Position numbers and translations under genes: made by a program
Origin: Parelaphostrongylus tenuis
Lineage: Eukaryota > Nematoda > Chromadorea > Rhabditida > Metastrongylidae
Direction: 5' to 3'
DNA length: 64,000 nt
Assembly: GCA_019055375.1 (NCBI GenBank)
Contig: JAHQIW010002017.1
Span: forward strand, 761,227 to 825,226
The notes under the pieces: model-generated
What the model saw: only the letters and a program-made list of their open reading frames with translations
What the model was told of the DNA's origin: nothing
Databases searched by the model: none
In this document: positions 34,701-43,387 of the stretch, piece after piece
How the letters are laid out: each line of letters opens with the position of its first letter
Position numbering within the stretch: the first letter of the stretch is position 1

Positions 34701-35030
34701 TACGCTGGTGCAGAAGGTGAGCAACTCCTTGTTGAATTCACTTCTTATTGGGCAGTTTTGGAGCGGAAATTTGCTTTCAAAGGGAATTTGCACACGCTGA
34801 TAACGAATTCCGAGGAATTTCTGCTGTTTTGTGAAATACAAGTTTATCCGTAAAGTTGTGAATAGTATAGGATTTTGTTGAACTCCAGGATTTTGGAAGC
34901 ATCATAGTATGAAAGCAATGCTAAACGAGTTTGACTACTTTCAGAATTGGTCGACGAGAACGAGGGCTTAATGGGTGGCACATATGAGTCCAATGCGATG
35001 ACGACGTTCTTGAAACCTGCGACTGATTAG
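25711..35030 (+). CDS. mig-14: Wntless / MIG-14, Wnt-ligand cargo receptor (complete, 14 exons)
   Basis: Multipass membrane receptor that escorts lipidated Wnt from the Golgi to the cell surface. Exons: 25711-25816, 27412-27658, 28531-28622, 28734-28864, 28937-29052, 29154-29211, 29578-29676, 29751-29829, 31221-31372, 31523-31660, 31726-31866, 33983-34072, 34557-34716, 34945-35030. Every phase matches and the sum is 1695 nt (564 codons plus stop). Residues 1-35 hold the N-terminal membrane anchor ([19 protein letters not shown]). The luminal domain includes [12 protein letters not shown] and [13 protein letters not shown]. Membrane segments begin near residue 260. Family signatures are [67 protein letters not shown] and MYAPSHKSY. 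Length and order agree with C. elegans MIG-14 except for about 20 extra residues in exon 2. Introns 1, 2, 8 and 11 hold repeats. The start is set by the acceptor just upstream. Confidence 0.97.
25982..26005 (-). ncRNA. Hammerhead-like core at the 3' end of the Penelope-like element
   Basis: On the minus strand: CUGACGA, A, a 4-bp stem GGCG/CGCC with loop ACC, GAAAC, then GUUGGCC. Penelope-like elements are known to carry type I hammerheads. The usual UH before the cleavage site is not clear here, so this copy may be inactive. Confidence 0.6.
26180..26660 (-). pseudogene. GIY-YIG endonuclease domain of the Penelope-like element (frameshifted)
   Basis: One frame gives [18 protein letters not shown] with DGDC (Cys motif) and [11 protein letters not shown] (the 'GIY' strand). 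The next frame gives [20 protein letters not shown] (the 'YIG' strand with conserved Arg and Glu-His) and [17 protein letters not shown] one-base shift separates them near 26490-26520. Confidence 0.88.
26845..27405 (-). pseudogene. Penelope-like reverse transcriptase, C-terminal part
   Basis: Open frame of about 187 codons. Motifs in order: [20 protein letters not shown] (RT motif 4/B region), [13 protein letters not shown] (YIDD catalytic box), then [18 protein letters not shown] (motif E-like), and [10 protein letters not shown]. The N-terminal fingers, with the first catalytic Asp, are missing. Confidence 0.9.
27508..27566 (+). other. Cryptic intron-like segment inside wntless exon 2
   Basis: 59 nt bounded by GTAAGT and TTTCAG, but removal shifts the frame by two and creates an early stop. 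The unspliced reading stays open. It adds about 20 residues relative to MIG-14, where KWF is followed almost at once by the conserved Cys. Confidence 0.5.
27834..28131 (+). repeat. tRNA-like SINE family A copy in wntless intron 2
   Basis: Collinear with 10275-10575: GCGCATGTGACACAGTGGTT, GGTTCGATCTCGCGCTCATA, GGAAGTATAATCAGCACTGA, ending in GAGCTTTATCCTTTCATCC. Confidence 0.88.
28192..28228. repeat. AT microsatellite
   Basis: TA dinucleotide run with interspersed TACG/TATG, in wntless intron 2. Confidence 0.9.
28325..28410 (+). repeat. Decayed tRNA-like repeat (family D-like)
   Basis: CTCGGTAGCGTAGCATTGCC, then GTTCAACTTCCGCCTGAGG, resembling the A and B box blocks of the family seen at 47300. 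In wntless intron 2. Confidence 0.5.
29677..29682 (+). other. GC-AG intron donor in wntless (intron 7)
   Basis: Exon 7 ends in ...WWYWSR and the next exon starts [13 protein letters not shown] at 29751. Only cutting at AGA|GCAAGT keeps the frame; both nearby GT sites (29672 and 29681) give the wrong phase. GCAAGT is the typical form of a GC donor. Confidence 0.85.
30739..31036 (+). repeat. tRNA-like SINE family A copy in wntless intron 8
   Basis: GCGCATGTGGCGCAATGGTT, then AATTGGTACCAGACTGG, GAGGATAAGCAGCACTGAC, ATTCAATCGCCTC, and an end at GAGCTTTATCTTTTATC. Same orientation as the gene. Confidence 0.88.
32430..32640 (-). pseudogene. Coding-like repeated segment, copy 2 (in wntless intron 11)
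   Basis: Minus-strand frame: a hydrophobic [12 protein letters not shown] lead lacking an upstream ATG, then [38 protein letters not shown] and a C-terminal tail to a stop at 32343. Paired with 19035-19230. The lead looks like a signal peptide core, so a small secreted protein or its remnant is possible. Antisense to wntless. Confidence 0.45.
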
Positions 35031-35754
35031 CTTCTCTTTGATCCTCATTTTATAATCATTAAATCAGATGACACATCACTTTCTACATTTATCACCCATT
35101 CTCTCTTTTCGACTTCATCCATTGGTTTCATCACGAATATGCGGTTATCGCACTAGTGAATCATATTGTATCATATTGAATCATATTATTGCAAACTATC
35201 AATCACTTATTTTTCATGTTTTTATCACATACAAAGAATTTCTTCATAATGTTCTGAATCAAATCCTGCATTTGTTCAGACTGAACAGATTCATAATTAT
35301 GCAGGTTTCATGTATATGGAGCATGCTCTGTACATAAAAACTTTTGACCTGGAAAGCAATTTTCAAGCTCATTATGTCGATATCGAGTTTAGATATCTCT
35401 ACAAAGTTCTCTTTAGCGTTGAGGTAGCTTGATTCTCACGGTATAGTGACGACCAATAGATGCCTTAGCACTTAGGTTCCATTAGGCTGTATAACAGCGG
35501 CAGAAGATCTTTTAAAATTGGTAACATCTTCAGTTGAGGATGTCAACAAGCAATGAAGATGGATGGTTATTCCTTACACTTAACATTAATGAGACAATGT
35601 TGCCATTACCATAATAACGGTGATAAAGAAACGAGAGAATCTAAAGAAAAGCTGTGATGATTTGACTTCCATCTGTAGGCGAAATTAGTACAGACCGTCA
35701 AGAGTAGTAGATTGGTGATGAAAGTATCAGATTGTATGCAGCATTATCAATATG
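35031..35754. other. 3' flank of wntless, nothing recognised
   Basis: No clear AATAAA close to the wntless stop. AT-rich, no gene. Confidence 0.35.
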
Positions 35755-35973
35755 GGGCGTCGTGGCCGAGCGGTTGTGGTGCTCGTTACGATGCGCGTGG
35801 GACCGAAGTCCCCGCTTCAACACTCTCTGGCGGTTAAGAACAAACGCCCTACGCAACGCCACAGCCAGGCTATCTTCGAGTGCAGGAATACGAGCTCAAC
35901 CAGTATTCTACGATGTTAAAGAAGAAGAGAAAAAAACGATTGAATGCTAGAAGTATTGGGATCCGCAGAATCA
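35755..35973 (+). repeat. SINE-like family B, best copy (Leu/Ser-type A box)
   Basis: Head CGTCGTGGCCGAGCGGTTGT resembles the A box of tRNA-Leu/Ser, then GGGACCGAAGTCCCCGCTTC. The body has CCAGTATTCTACGATG and a purine-rich stretch, ending AGTATTGGGATCCGCAGAAT. Confidence 0.75.
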
Positions 35974-36049
35974 AAAATACTGTGAAGACGTAATACTCCG
36001 AAATTCTAGTATTTTTACTACTTTTTTCACAGTGTTACCATATTACAAA

Positions 36050-36140
36050 TTTACCTGAGAGAATTGAGTGCTAAGTAAAAACACGGCCTCAGACGGGAAT
36101 CGAACCCGCTCTTTATCCACACCGGGGATTCTCTTAGGTA
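36050..36140 (-). repeat. tRNA-like repeat fragment (family D)
   Basis: GAGAGAATTGAGTG edge, then ACACGGCCTCAGACGGGAAT and CGAACCCGC (B box complement), then CCGGGGATTCTCTTAGG. The middle of the usual tRNA-like block is missing. Confidence 0.65.
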
Positions 36141-37098
36141 TATATGTAACTGTAAAGAACGATAATAAAGTGCCATTATTAGTGCATTCGTGACATCATG
36201 AGTTATGTGTGACCTATGTTGGCCGGGATTCATTTTGCCCTTCCAACATAGCTCTTTCGAGACCATGAGAATTGATTTCGATACATGAGCTCATGAAATT
36301 TTCTGAACCTTAACTTCATTTCGATGTGCTTTTTTCCTAGTATATTTCTCTGCCCAGAAATTTCTTGCCGTTTATTCTGCAAAATAATTGGTCAATGGCT
36401 TATCGACAGCAGACTTTATGCAGAGAATAGGCAATAGATAAGGGTTTTCATACCCAATGCTATACTTGCAAAAGGCATTTCTGAGCGGTGGAATAGAATG
36501 GATGAGTCAAAAGAACTTAAAAAAGACAGAAATGTCCCTTAACTGTAGCATGAAACCATGTGAATGAGTAATAGCGCTTCGATTAAATAATATAATAGTA
36601 GATAATAGACGAATTTTTCTGAATCATCACACGCGAGCATTAGATTGCAAAAAGGTATCCAAAATTATGCGACCCTACACAGAAGAACGGCGTATGCGTA
36701 CTCTTTAGGTAGACAAAGTGAATAAACGATGCAACTAAGTAATAGAACCATAACCTAAAAAAGCCGGTGTGACGTTTTTTTGCAAGAGCGCAAGGACCGT
36801 ATCTCTTGATTTCACTGCGTACTCCGATAGCACTCCAACGTGTTATCCGATGGAGATGTCACCTGAAATTGTCCATGATCGTGGAGTAATCATACCTCAG
36901 TTCGTATTGAGTTTTATCAACTAAAATAACAATCTATGCAATCCACAGATCATTGTCAACATGGAACACTTTGCTATCCACAATGGAAAATTTTTTATTT
37001 CCAAGAAAATTATTTTTAAAAAAATTTCTAGATTGTCTTTACGCAGGACTGAACATCCTCGATTTATTACGATAAAGCACGACAACCATCCAAAATCT
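36141..37098. other. Intergenic, nothing recognised
   Basis: No exon, repeat or RNA gene seen. Confidence 0.3.
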
Positions 37099-37268
37099 CC
37101 TCAGACTTGTCTGGGAGGATAAGCAGCAATGACTGGATACAGCGGGAGGCCACGGCGAGTCATTGTATGGGCCAGATATGTATTCAATCACCTCGAACGA
37201 AGTTAAATATGAAGACGAATGCATGGCGCATCCCTCAGTGATTGATTAACGCTGAGAGCTGTATTTCT
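37099..37268 (+). repeat. tRNA-like SINE family A, 3' part only
   Basis: Starts at CTCAGACTTGTCTGGGAGGA and continues through TCAATCACCTCGAACGAAG to GCGCATCCCTCAGTGATTG; 5'-truncated, as expected of a retroposed copy. Confidence 0.82.
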
Positions 37269-37339
37269 TATATTAACATCCCAAATAATCCAGCCGGTCT
37301 ATATATATTGTATAAATATATTATATATTATGTATATGT

Positions 37340-37365
37340 ATTTATTTATTTATTTGAATTTATTT
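37340..37365. repeat. TTTA microsatellite
   Basis: Four to five TTTA/ATTT units next to TA-rich sequence. Confidence 0.7.
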
Positions 37366-39204
37366 ACCTGTGGGATTTTTCGGGGTATCAAGCATATATA
37401 AGCACACCACCGATACGATGGCCAGATTCACGAACACGACTGACATTATATATATATGATTGGAGCAAAAGAACGCAGTCTATTTTGAAATACATCAGAT
37501 TCTCAACTCCTCAGTTACATCAGATTGCCGAATACGCTGTAGCCGGCACAAAATCGACGTCATCACCTTTTTGACAATCTAACGAATATGGAATAAAACG
37601 AGTTTTTTTTCAAATATTCTACAGAACGTAGAAAAGTCTACAGGAACAGCATTAAGCGAACGGACTGAGCATTCCCAGGTGCACCACCACCATTTGGGCA
37701 ACACTAGGTGTTCTCCATCTGTGTCTATAAAACTGAAATGAAACATCCTTTGCAATCACAATAAATTTTCCTTGTATCATATGTAATACTAATCGCTGCT
37801 ATCAATTTACTGCAGCTAATTCTTTGTTGTTGTCAAACTAAGCTTTTGCAGAAAAAAAGCTAGCAGGCTGATTAGGAAAGATAGAACGAACTTTGATAGA
37901 TAATATTACCAATGAACAGTTGAACATATAAAAGCTGTCAATACAGCAGTAGTACTTCTGTTTATACAGTTGTTTTAACAAGCTTCATTTCATCAAATCC
38001 TGTTTCATTTGGTATTCTACGTTAAGCCCTAAATATAAAAATATCCTAAAAATGTAAGTATAGTTGCTGAACAGTATGCGTTGAAGTGCTGACAACACCA
38101 CTAGGTCACTCGCAAATGTTTTTGAAAAAAAATATTGCATAAAAACCAAAGCATTGATTTCTTCAGAGACTAAGGTTCGATTTTAACCGCATTTTCAAAG
38201 AAGCATATCTCAGCTCCGAGTAAATTTTGCTTTTCTAAATAAAGACCATTGAAGTCTACACGTTGTCACCAACGAAAAAAAAGTCTGTCTATAAAAGCTG
38301 CATCAATTTTCGAGTTTCTGAAGGCGGTAAGGTCATTGAAAACAGTTTCAGCTCCGGCCTGGATTCATTTTTCGTGCAGAAGGTCATCGAGATGCTTGAA
38401 AGTGTCCTGAAGACGGCACTGAAAGGTTTGGGTAGTATACTGGATGAGCTGGAGTTTCGTATCACGGCTCGTTCAACCCTTGAAGTATCGATAGTGCAAT
38501 GTTTGCCCGCGCATTATGATGGAGAAGTGTTAGTTTTCTTTTTCTTGACAAAAGTGAAAGCAGACGACAAAATTTTCTATGCAAGTTGTCGGTTTACTAA
38601 ATGTATTTTTTGGCGTAGTCTTTCAATGTGGATTCAGGAAGCCATGATGGATTAAACTAAGCGCAAAACGCCAAACCATCATTGTATTATTTTGGTACTA
38701 TTTCGGCTATAAAATTGCCACAGAACTTCATCGCGATCGATCCCCTAAGCCGAGTGTCGCCGGTTTCTGTAGAGCTTTCATTTCTCATCGCATGTGTCAA
38801 AGTACAATTCAAAATTCCATTGTATTGGTTGCACAGAAAAAAGCATTGGCGATACTCTAATAGTGACTTCCTTAACAAAATTCAATTGGTAAAACATTCA
38901 GCTTTTTCCGAAGCTTCGAAACAACTAAGACGCTGACACCTAATTTTCTTCCTACTTCTCAAACATTGTGCATCTATTTATTCCCAATAATCTTTTTATT
39001 ACATCGACTTAAATAACGAAAGGCGTAAGCAACCTCCGTGATCTTCTTCGCCGAACTCGTCGCGACAAATTTTATGTGAACCTTGCACTGTATATTCGTT
39101 AGCACTTCCTTAGCCCTACATCGAACTGCCCTTGGCATAAATTAACGCCTCAAAGATTCGCCATAAATTCGACTCGTTTGACCAGTGTACATGTTCGTAG
39201 TGTA
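37366..39204. other. No recognised gene apart from the open frame at 38263
   Basis: No repeat family or splice-bounded exon recognised outside 38263-38655. Confidence 0.3.
38263..38655 (+). CDS. 130-codon open frame, unrecognised
   Basis: The longest single open frame outside the repeats that is not assigned to a gene. It lacks an ATG at its left end (TTG), so if real it is an internal or terminal exon. The peptide has a helical stretch (VIEMLESVLKTALKGLG) followed by LEFRITARSTLEVSIVQC and a hydrophobic stretch VLVFFFLTKV. No clear acceptor. No family recognised. Confidence 0.25.
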   Translation: MSPTKKKSVYKSCINFRVSEGGKVIENSFSSGLDSFFVQKVIEMLESVLKTALKGLGSILDELEFRITARSTLEVSIVQCLPAHYDGEVLVFFFLTKVKADDKIFYASCRFTKCIFWRSLSMWIQEAMMD

Positions 39205-39318
39205 AATGATGAGCCGGTAGTGCAACGGTTCAGCAGGTGCTCCTAGAAAGGTCGAGATCTGGGTTCGAGTCCCAGCAGACGCAGATGTTTTGCACGCCAC
39301 TCTACATTACTGGGTTTA
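39205..39318 (+). repeat. tRNA-like element, single arm (family C)
   Basis: GAGCCGGTAGTGCAACGGTT (A-box side), CTGGGTTCGAGTCCCAGC (B box), GACGCAGATGTTTTGCACGC and CACTCTACATTACTGGG. One arm only; the palindromic partner is absent. Confidence 0.78.
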
Positions 39319-40507
39319 TTAAAACATCATACAACCGCAACATTCGGGCAAATAAAATGAATTCTGATTGATCATGGTTGATGTTATTGAATGCAAATCT
39401 TGCCTGTAAAATCAATTATAGTGTTCATCGACCTGCTGAGTTTATATTTTCGCTCTTCACGCACTTTGACACCGAAATACGGAACTGGAATAGATGGAGT
39501 CTAGTTTGTTCAGGATGAGTGATCAGATAGGTGCCCACATTTGTTGTACAAGGCAAATCCAATCACTGTACTTTACATGCCCTTAGCATATGCATGTCGT
39601 ATTTGTTGCCACCTTTTCTCACAATAATACCATTCTTGAGGGCTATCGTTTTCTATATAATTTGCATATAAAATCAAAACGAAGCTTTCATCGCATTATC
39701 TCTGTAATATCTTGGTTACTTCCACAGTTAATGGTCATATGCATCTTTTGTGTTGACTCCACAGTTAATAGTCATATGCTATATTACTTTATAATTTTTT
39801 GTATTGATTGGTGATCTTTTTGACGATATTCTCGCTGATGTTTTGTGGTAAATAGAACTTTTCTCCGCTTGTATTGCTTTCTTTTAGGCTTTGAGCTTTC
39901 TGAGAGATGTGTTCCACTCCTCCTTGGCTGATACAAGAAATGTACAGTAACATGAAAAGTGGAGAATATTCCCTATGGGGTAGAGAAAAGCTTCAATATC
40001 GCTAACTTTTTTTGAAACTATAGTTTATAGATTGTTAGAAAAATGAACAAAGTGATGGGTACTACGCTCTGTACCTCTGGTACAGTGGGCTGAAGCGTTG
40101 TTAGTTACTTCAAAACCTACACAGTGATGGTCTCTGTGGAGAGTTGTGGTCCCACCAACCGCAGCGCGTCGGAAAGATAATCTTATCATAAATGCTGCGA
40201 AGTTGAAAGAAGGCTTTCCTGAAAAACAGGTATATTCGAGTACACCAAAATTCATATTATTTGAAGGTCATTGCAATTTAAAAGCAAGCTTTGTCCAGCG
40301 AAATGAAGCGTAATCATTATAAAAGCGTGTAGCGTGTGTAAAAATAATTCTGCATACTTCGTTGCAAAAAACTTTTTTCTCAAACTATTGATAACCTCTG
40401 AATTACATGAATTTTGGTGAATAAAAATTATACATGCTTTCTAAAAAAGCCTTCTTATAACCCTATAGTGTTCATAGTAAGTTTATGATTCCCACGTGTC
40501 GAGCTTG
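39319..40507. other. Intergenic, minor duplications only
   Basis: TCCACAGTTAATGGTCATATG recurs imperfectly at 39722 and 39760. No gene. Confidence 0.35.
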
Positions 40508-40975
40508 ACGGAACCACATCTCTCCTAAAAGAAATGAGTGGTGAGCAAAAATACGACATCAGACGGGAGTCAAATCCGCGTCCCATCCATATTGGAGACG
40601 CGTGCTACCGCTACACCAACGACACATTTGCGTCACCACTCATTCTTCAACATCTCTATATTAGTTATCAGCCACCAACTAACAGGTTTGATCCGGTATA
40701 CGATTTCGCTCCATAAACCCAGTTGAGCTGACAACCATTGTGATATGTAATACTTATAAATTCTAATGTTATTGCATACCCGACCAAACATGTTGGAGGT
40801 TGGTGGCTGATAGCTAACATAGAGATGTTGAAGAATGAATGAGTAGTGGCGCAAATGTGCCTCGGTGTTGTCGTAGTAGCACGCGTCCTCGGTATGGATG
40901 TGACGCGGGTCTGACTCCCGTCTGATGTCGTATTTTTGCTCACCATTCAATTCTCTTAGGTGTATTGGAAGCATC
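40508..40975. repeat. Large palindrome with tRNA-like arms (family D)
   Basis: Arms 40508-40690 and 40790-40975 are inverted copies including GGTGAGCAAAAATACGACAT, the tRNA-like block (GTGCTACCGCTACACCAACG and complement) and CATCTCTATATTAGTTATCA. The long frames here come from the repeat. The inner edge matches 47500-47590. Confidence 0.9.
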
Positions 40976-43275
40976 TACCACTGTGAAGAATGCAGTCAAA
41001 ACATTAGAATTTATAAGTATTCCATACCTTTCCATCACCGTCAGCGATGAAGTTAGTTGGTTGTTTATTGAGCATGTTCGCCAGAGGCCTATCTGAACGC
41101 TGAGGTTCTTATATTAAAGGTGTTTGTCTTGCGTAACTCAGTTTCAGATTGCAAAATTACCATCACCTACGATCACTCATTGTGTGCAATGATAGAAAAT
41201 CCTGCGTTCAATACTTTTTAATCCTAAGAGATGGGCAGTGGACTACATGGAACATCGTGAAGGAGACTGAATGAGTATTTAGTTCATAAAGCAACTTATA
41301 CGCGTCTACCAGGGTGCATCGAAATGTCAGTAGAGACCTGAGTAAAGATGTAGTCTGATATCAAAATCTCAAAAAGCCCTTTTATTCTTGAGCACTATGG
41401 CAGTGAATTGCTTCGCTTTGTGTATGAATTTGTAGCCTATCAATCGACATTGCATCCAGAGTGATCAGATTGATTTCTAGTGAGACCAATAAGAAAATAT
41501 TTCTAAGCTAATGATCTCTATGAAAAAGACATTTTGCTTCAGTAGTTGCGAAAATTTTTCAATTCTTTCAAGAAGACAGTTTTCGATTGCCTTTCTGCTC
41601 GACCTCGATCACGAACCATCGATGGCATTGAATATCAGGTTTGTTAATGGTGAAATTTAAGTGCTTCTATAGAGCGACGCATTTGCCGTACCTCGCCCTC
41701 CGTGTTGAGCTGAGCGCAGCCACAAGTTCATAATGTCAGAACTGAATCAGTCGTCACAATTCATGTTAGATTCGTCTTATCCCTCAATTAGTTCGCCATC
41801 ACATCCTTTTCATGTTCATATTCTGACAATGAAGCAAATAAAGGTGAAAAAGTACTGGCTGATGAAAGGCGCCGAGGGTAAAACAATGTTTCTAGCATTT
41901 TCCAGTATATTATAATGATAAGCAAATTTTATTCATGTATAAGCTAATTATTCTGTGCAGATTCCATTGTTGATAGCAATGATTCGTCATCACATATTTC
42001 CGGCGACGTGTCGTATTCATCATATTGAGCGATAATGAGCGTTCATTCACCTGCCATCACTCCAACCAGCTGCTCTGCCCGTTCCTAAAACAGGCCATCA
42101 GCTGTTCCTTAAGAACTAAATCTATCTACACACCTGTAAGGCTAGTTGTTATGTTTTATCCCTTAGGTACCACTGTTTCCATTCGTGACCAATTAGAACT
42201 GATTTACACCTAACCAACTCCATTTGAGCGCTAGAGTGCTCTACGGCACATTGATTGTAACTCTTTGAATCTTTTTTACAAATATTTTGAGCCCTTTTGA
42301 GCCGCATTCTCATTTGTGGACCCCACAATAAAACGCCGATTGTGACGAAAATAATTCTTAAAGTTTCACTAAATACTGATTTTGAAGCGAGTTGGCGAAT
42401 GGACGGTACGTAAAAACGTTAGCCAGATTGCTGCTTGGGAAAATTATATTTCCACCTCAAGTCAGTTATCGTGGAGTTTCACAGGCAACAATTCATTCAA
42501 ATGTCGAGGTTGATTGAAAGTTGATCTTCCGAGAGCCCTGCAAGAACTTACTAAAGTATTGTCAAAAAGATGATGTAGATAAATGTAATTAATAGATCAG
42601 TTTTGCGATTTCCTTGGTGTTAAAGTTTGCGTTAATGTTATATCTCTTCCTAGTTCTAATGAATTAGACGACGGACGATGTTCCACATAAAATCTAAGCG
42701 TAAAGACAATGTCACTTCAATCACTTATTTTCGATAAAACTCTGCCACATTATTTATCCGGGTATTCAAGCGTTGTAATACTGCAACGAGAAAGAATCGC
42801 CTCGCTACATGGAAACTCGTATGTTCCTCCAAACAAATTTATTGATTGAGCACCTTTTCTGTATTGACTCAGTGACAGGTTTTTAACAATCATTTCCACC
42901 AGGAAATCTTGCTGAAACTTTGAGTTTGAGGCAGATGGCATAAATCTGCATATCCGAGGTTTCATCACCATGAACGACTTTCTTATTCAAACATAGAACT
43001 GCTAGTCGGAATATTTTTGCCCTAAATAGGGATTCATCGAGAAAAGAGCTGAATTTTATCGACATGAGGATCCCTTCTTTTCAGTTGCTGCCGTGAAATG
43101 AAAATTTTGCAAGGCTCTGGAAAATGTCCTTGACTGAATAGTATGTTCGAACGTAGTCTTATAAAGATATCTCTTGTATGCTAAAATCTCTCAGATTATT
43201 AAAATTCTTTGGTGCCCCAAGTGTGATCGTGTCTTAATGGTTCAGTTTCTGTATTTCCTATCAGTTTCACGTCCA
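40976..43275. other. Intergenic, one weak exon-like block
   Basis: 41578-41639 reads TVFDCLSARPRSRTIDGIEY up to a CAG|GTTTGT donor; unrecognised. Nothing else stands out. Confidence 0.3.
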
Positions 43276-43282
43276 ATTGCAG
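43276..43282 (+). promoter_or_regulatory. Probable trans-splice acceptor before the secreted-protein ATG
   Basis: ATTGCAG lies 9 nt upstream of the ATG at 43292 with no coding exon before it. Inferred from consensus and spacing. Confidence 0.45.
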
Positions 43283-43291
43283 GTGTTCACA

Positions 43292-43387
43292 ATGAAATCA
43301 CTTTTTTACGTTGCTTTGCTCTCAGTTGCCAATGGCAAAACCATCGATAGGACGATAAGGGTACCTGACAATGATTCCACTTTGCAC
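43292..43387 (+). CDS. First exon of a secreted protein, unidentified
   Basis: MKSLFYVALLSVANG is a short basic-hydrophobic signal peptide with a plausible cleavage after ANG. KTIDRTIRVPDNDSTLH follows, and then a strong GTAAGT donor (phase 0, 32 codons). A TTGCAG acceptor ends 9 nt before the ATG, which fits spliced-leader trans-splicing. I could not follow the gene with certainty; 46849-46905 (an acceptor, 19 open codons and a GTATGC donor, reading VIRVPLPRQCSPIRSSRKV) is a phase-compatible but unproven later exon. The family is unknown. Confidence 0.5.

Noticed and set aside
40633..40974. 113-codon minus frame and its + mirror at 40534
   Set aside because: Both derive from the arms of a palindromic repeat.
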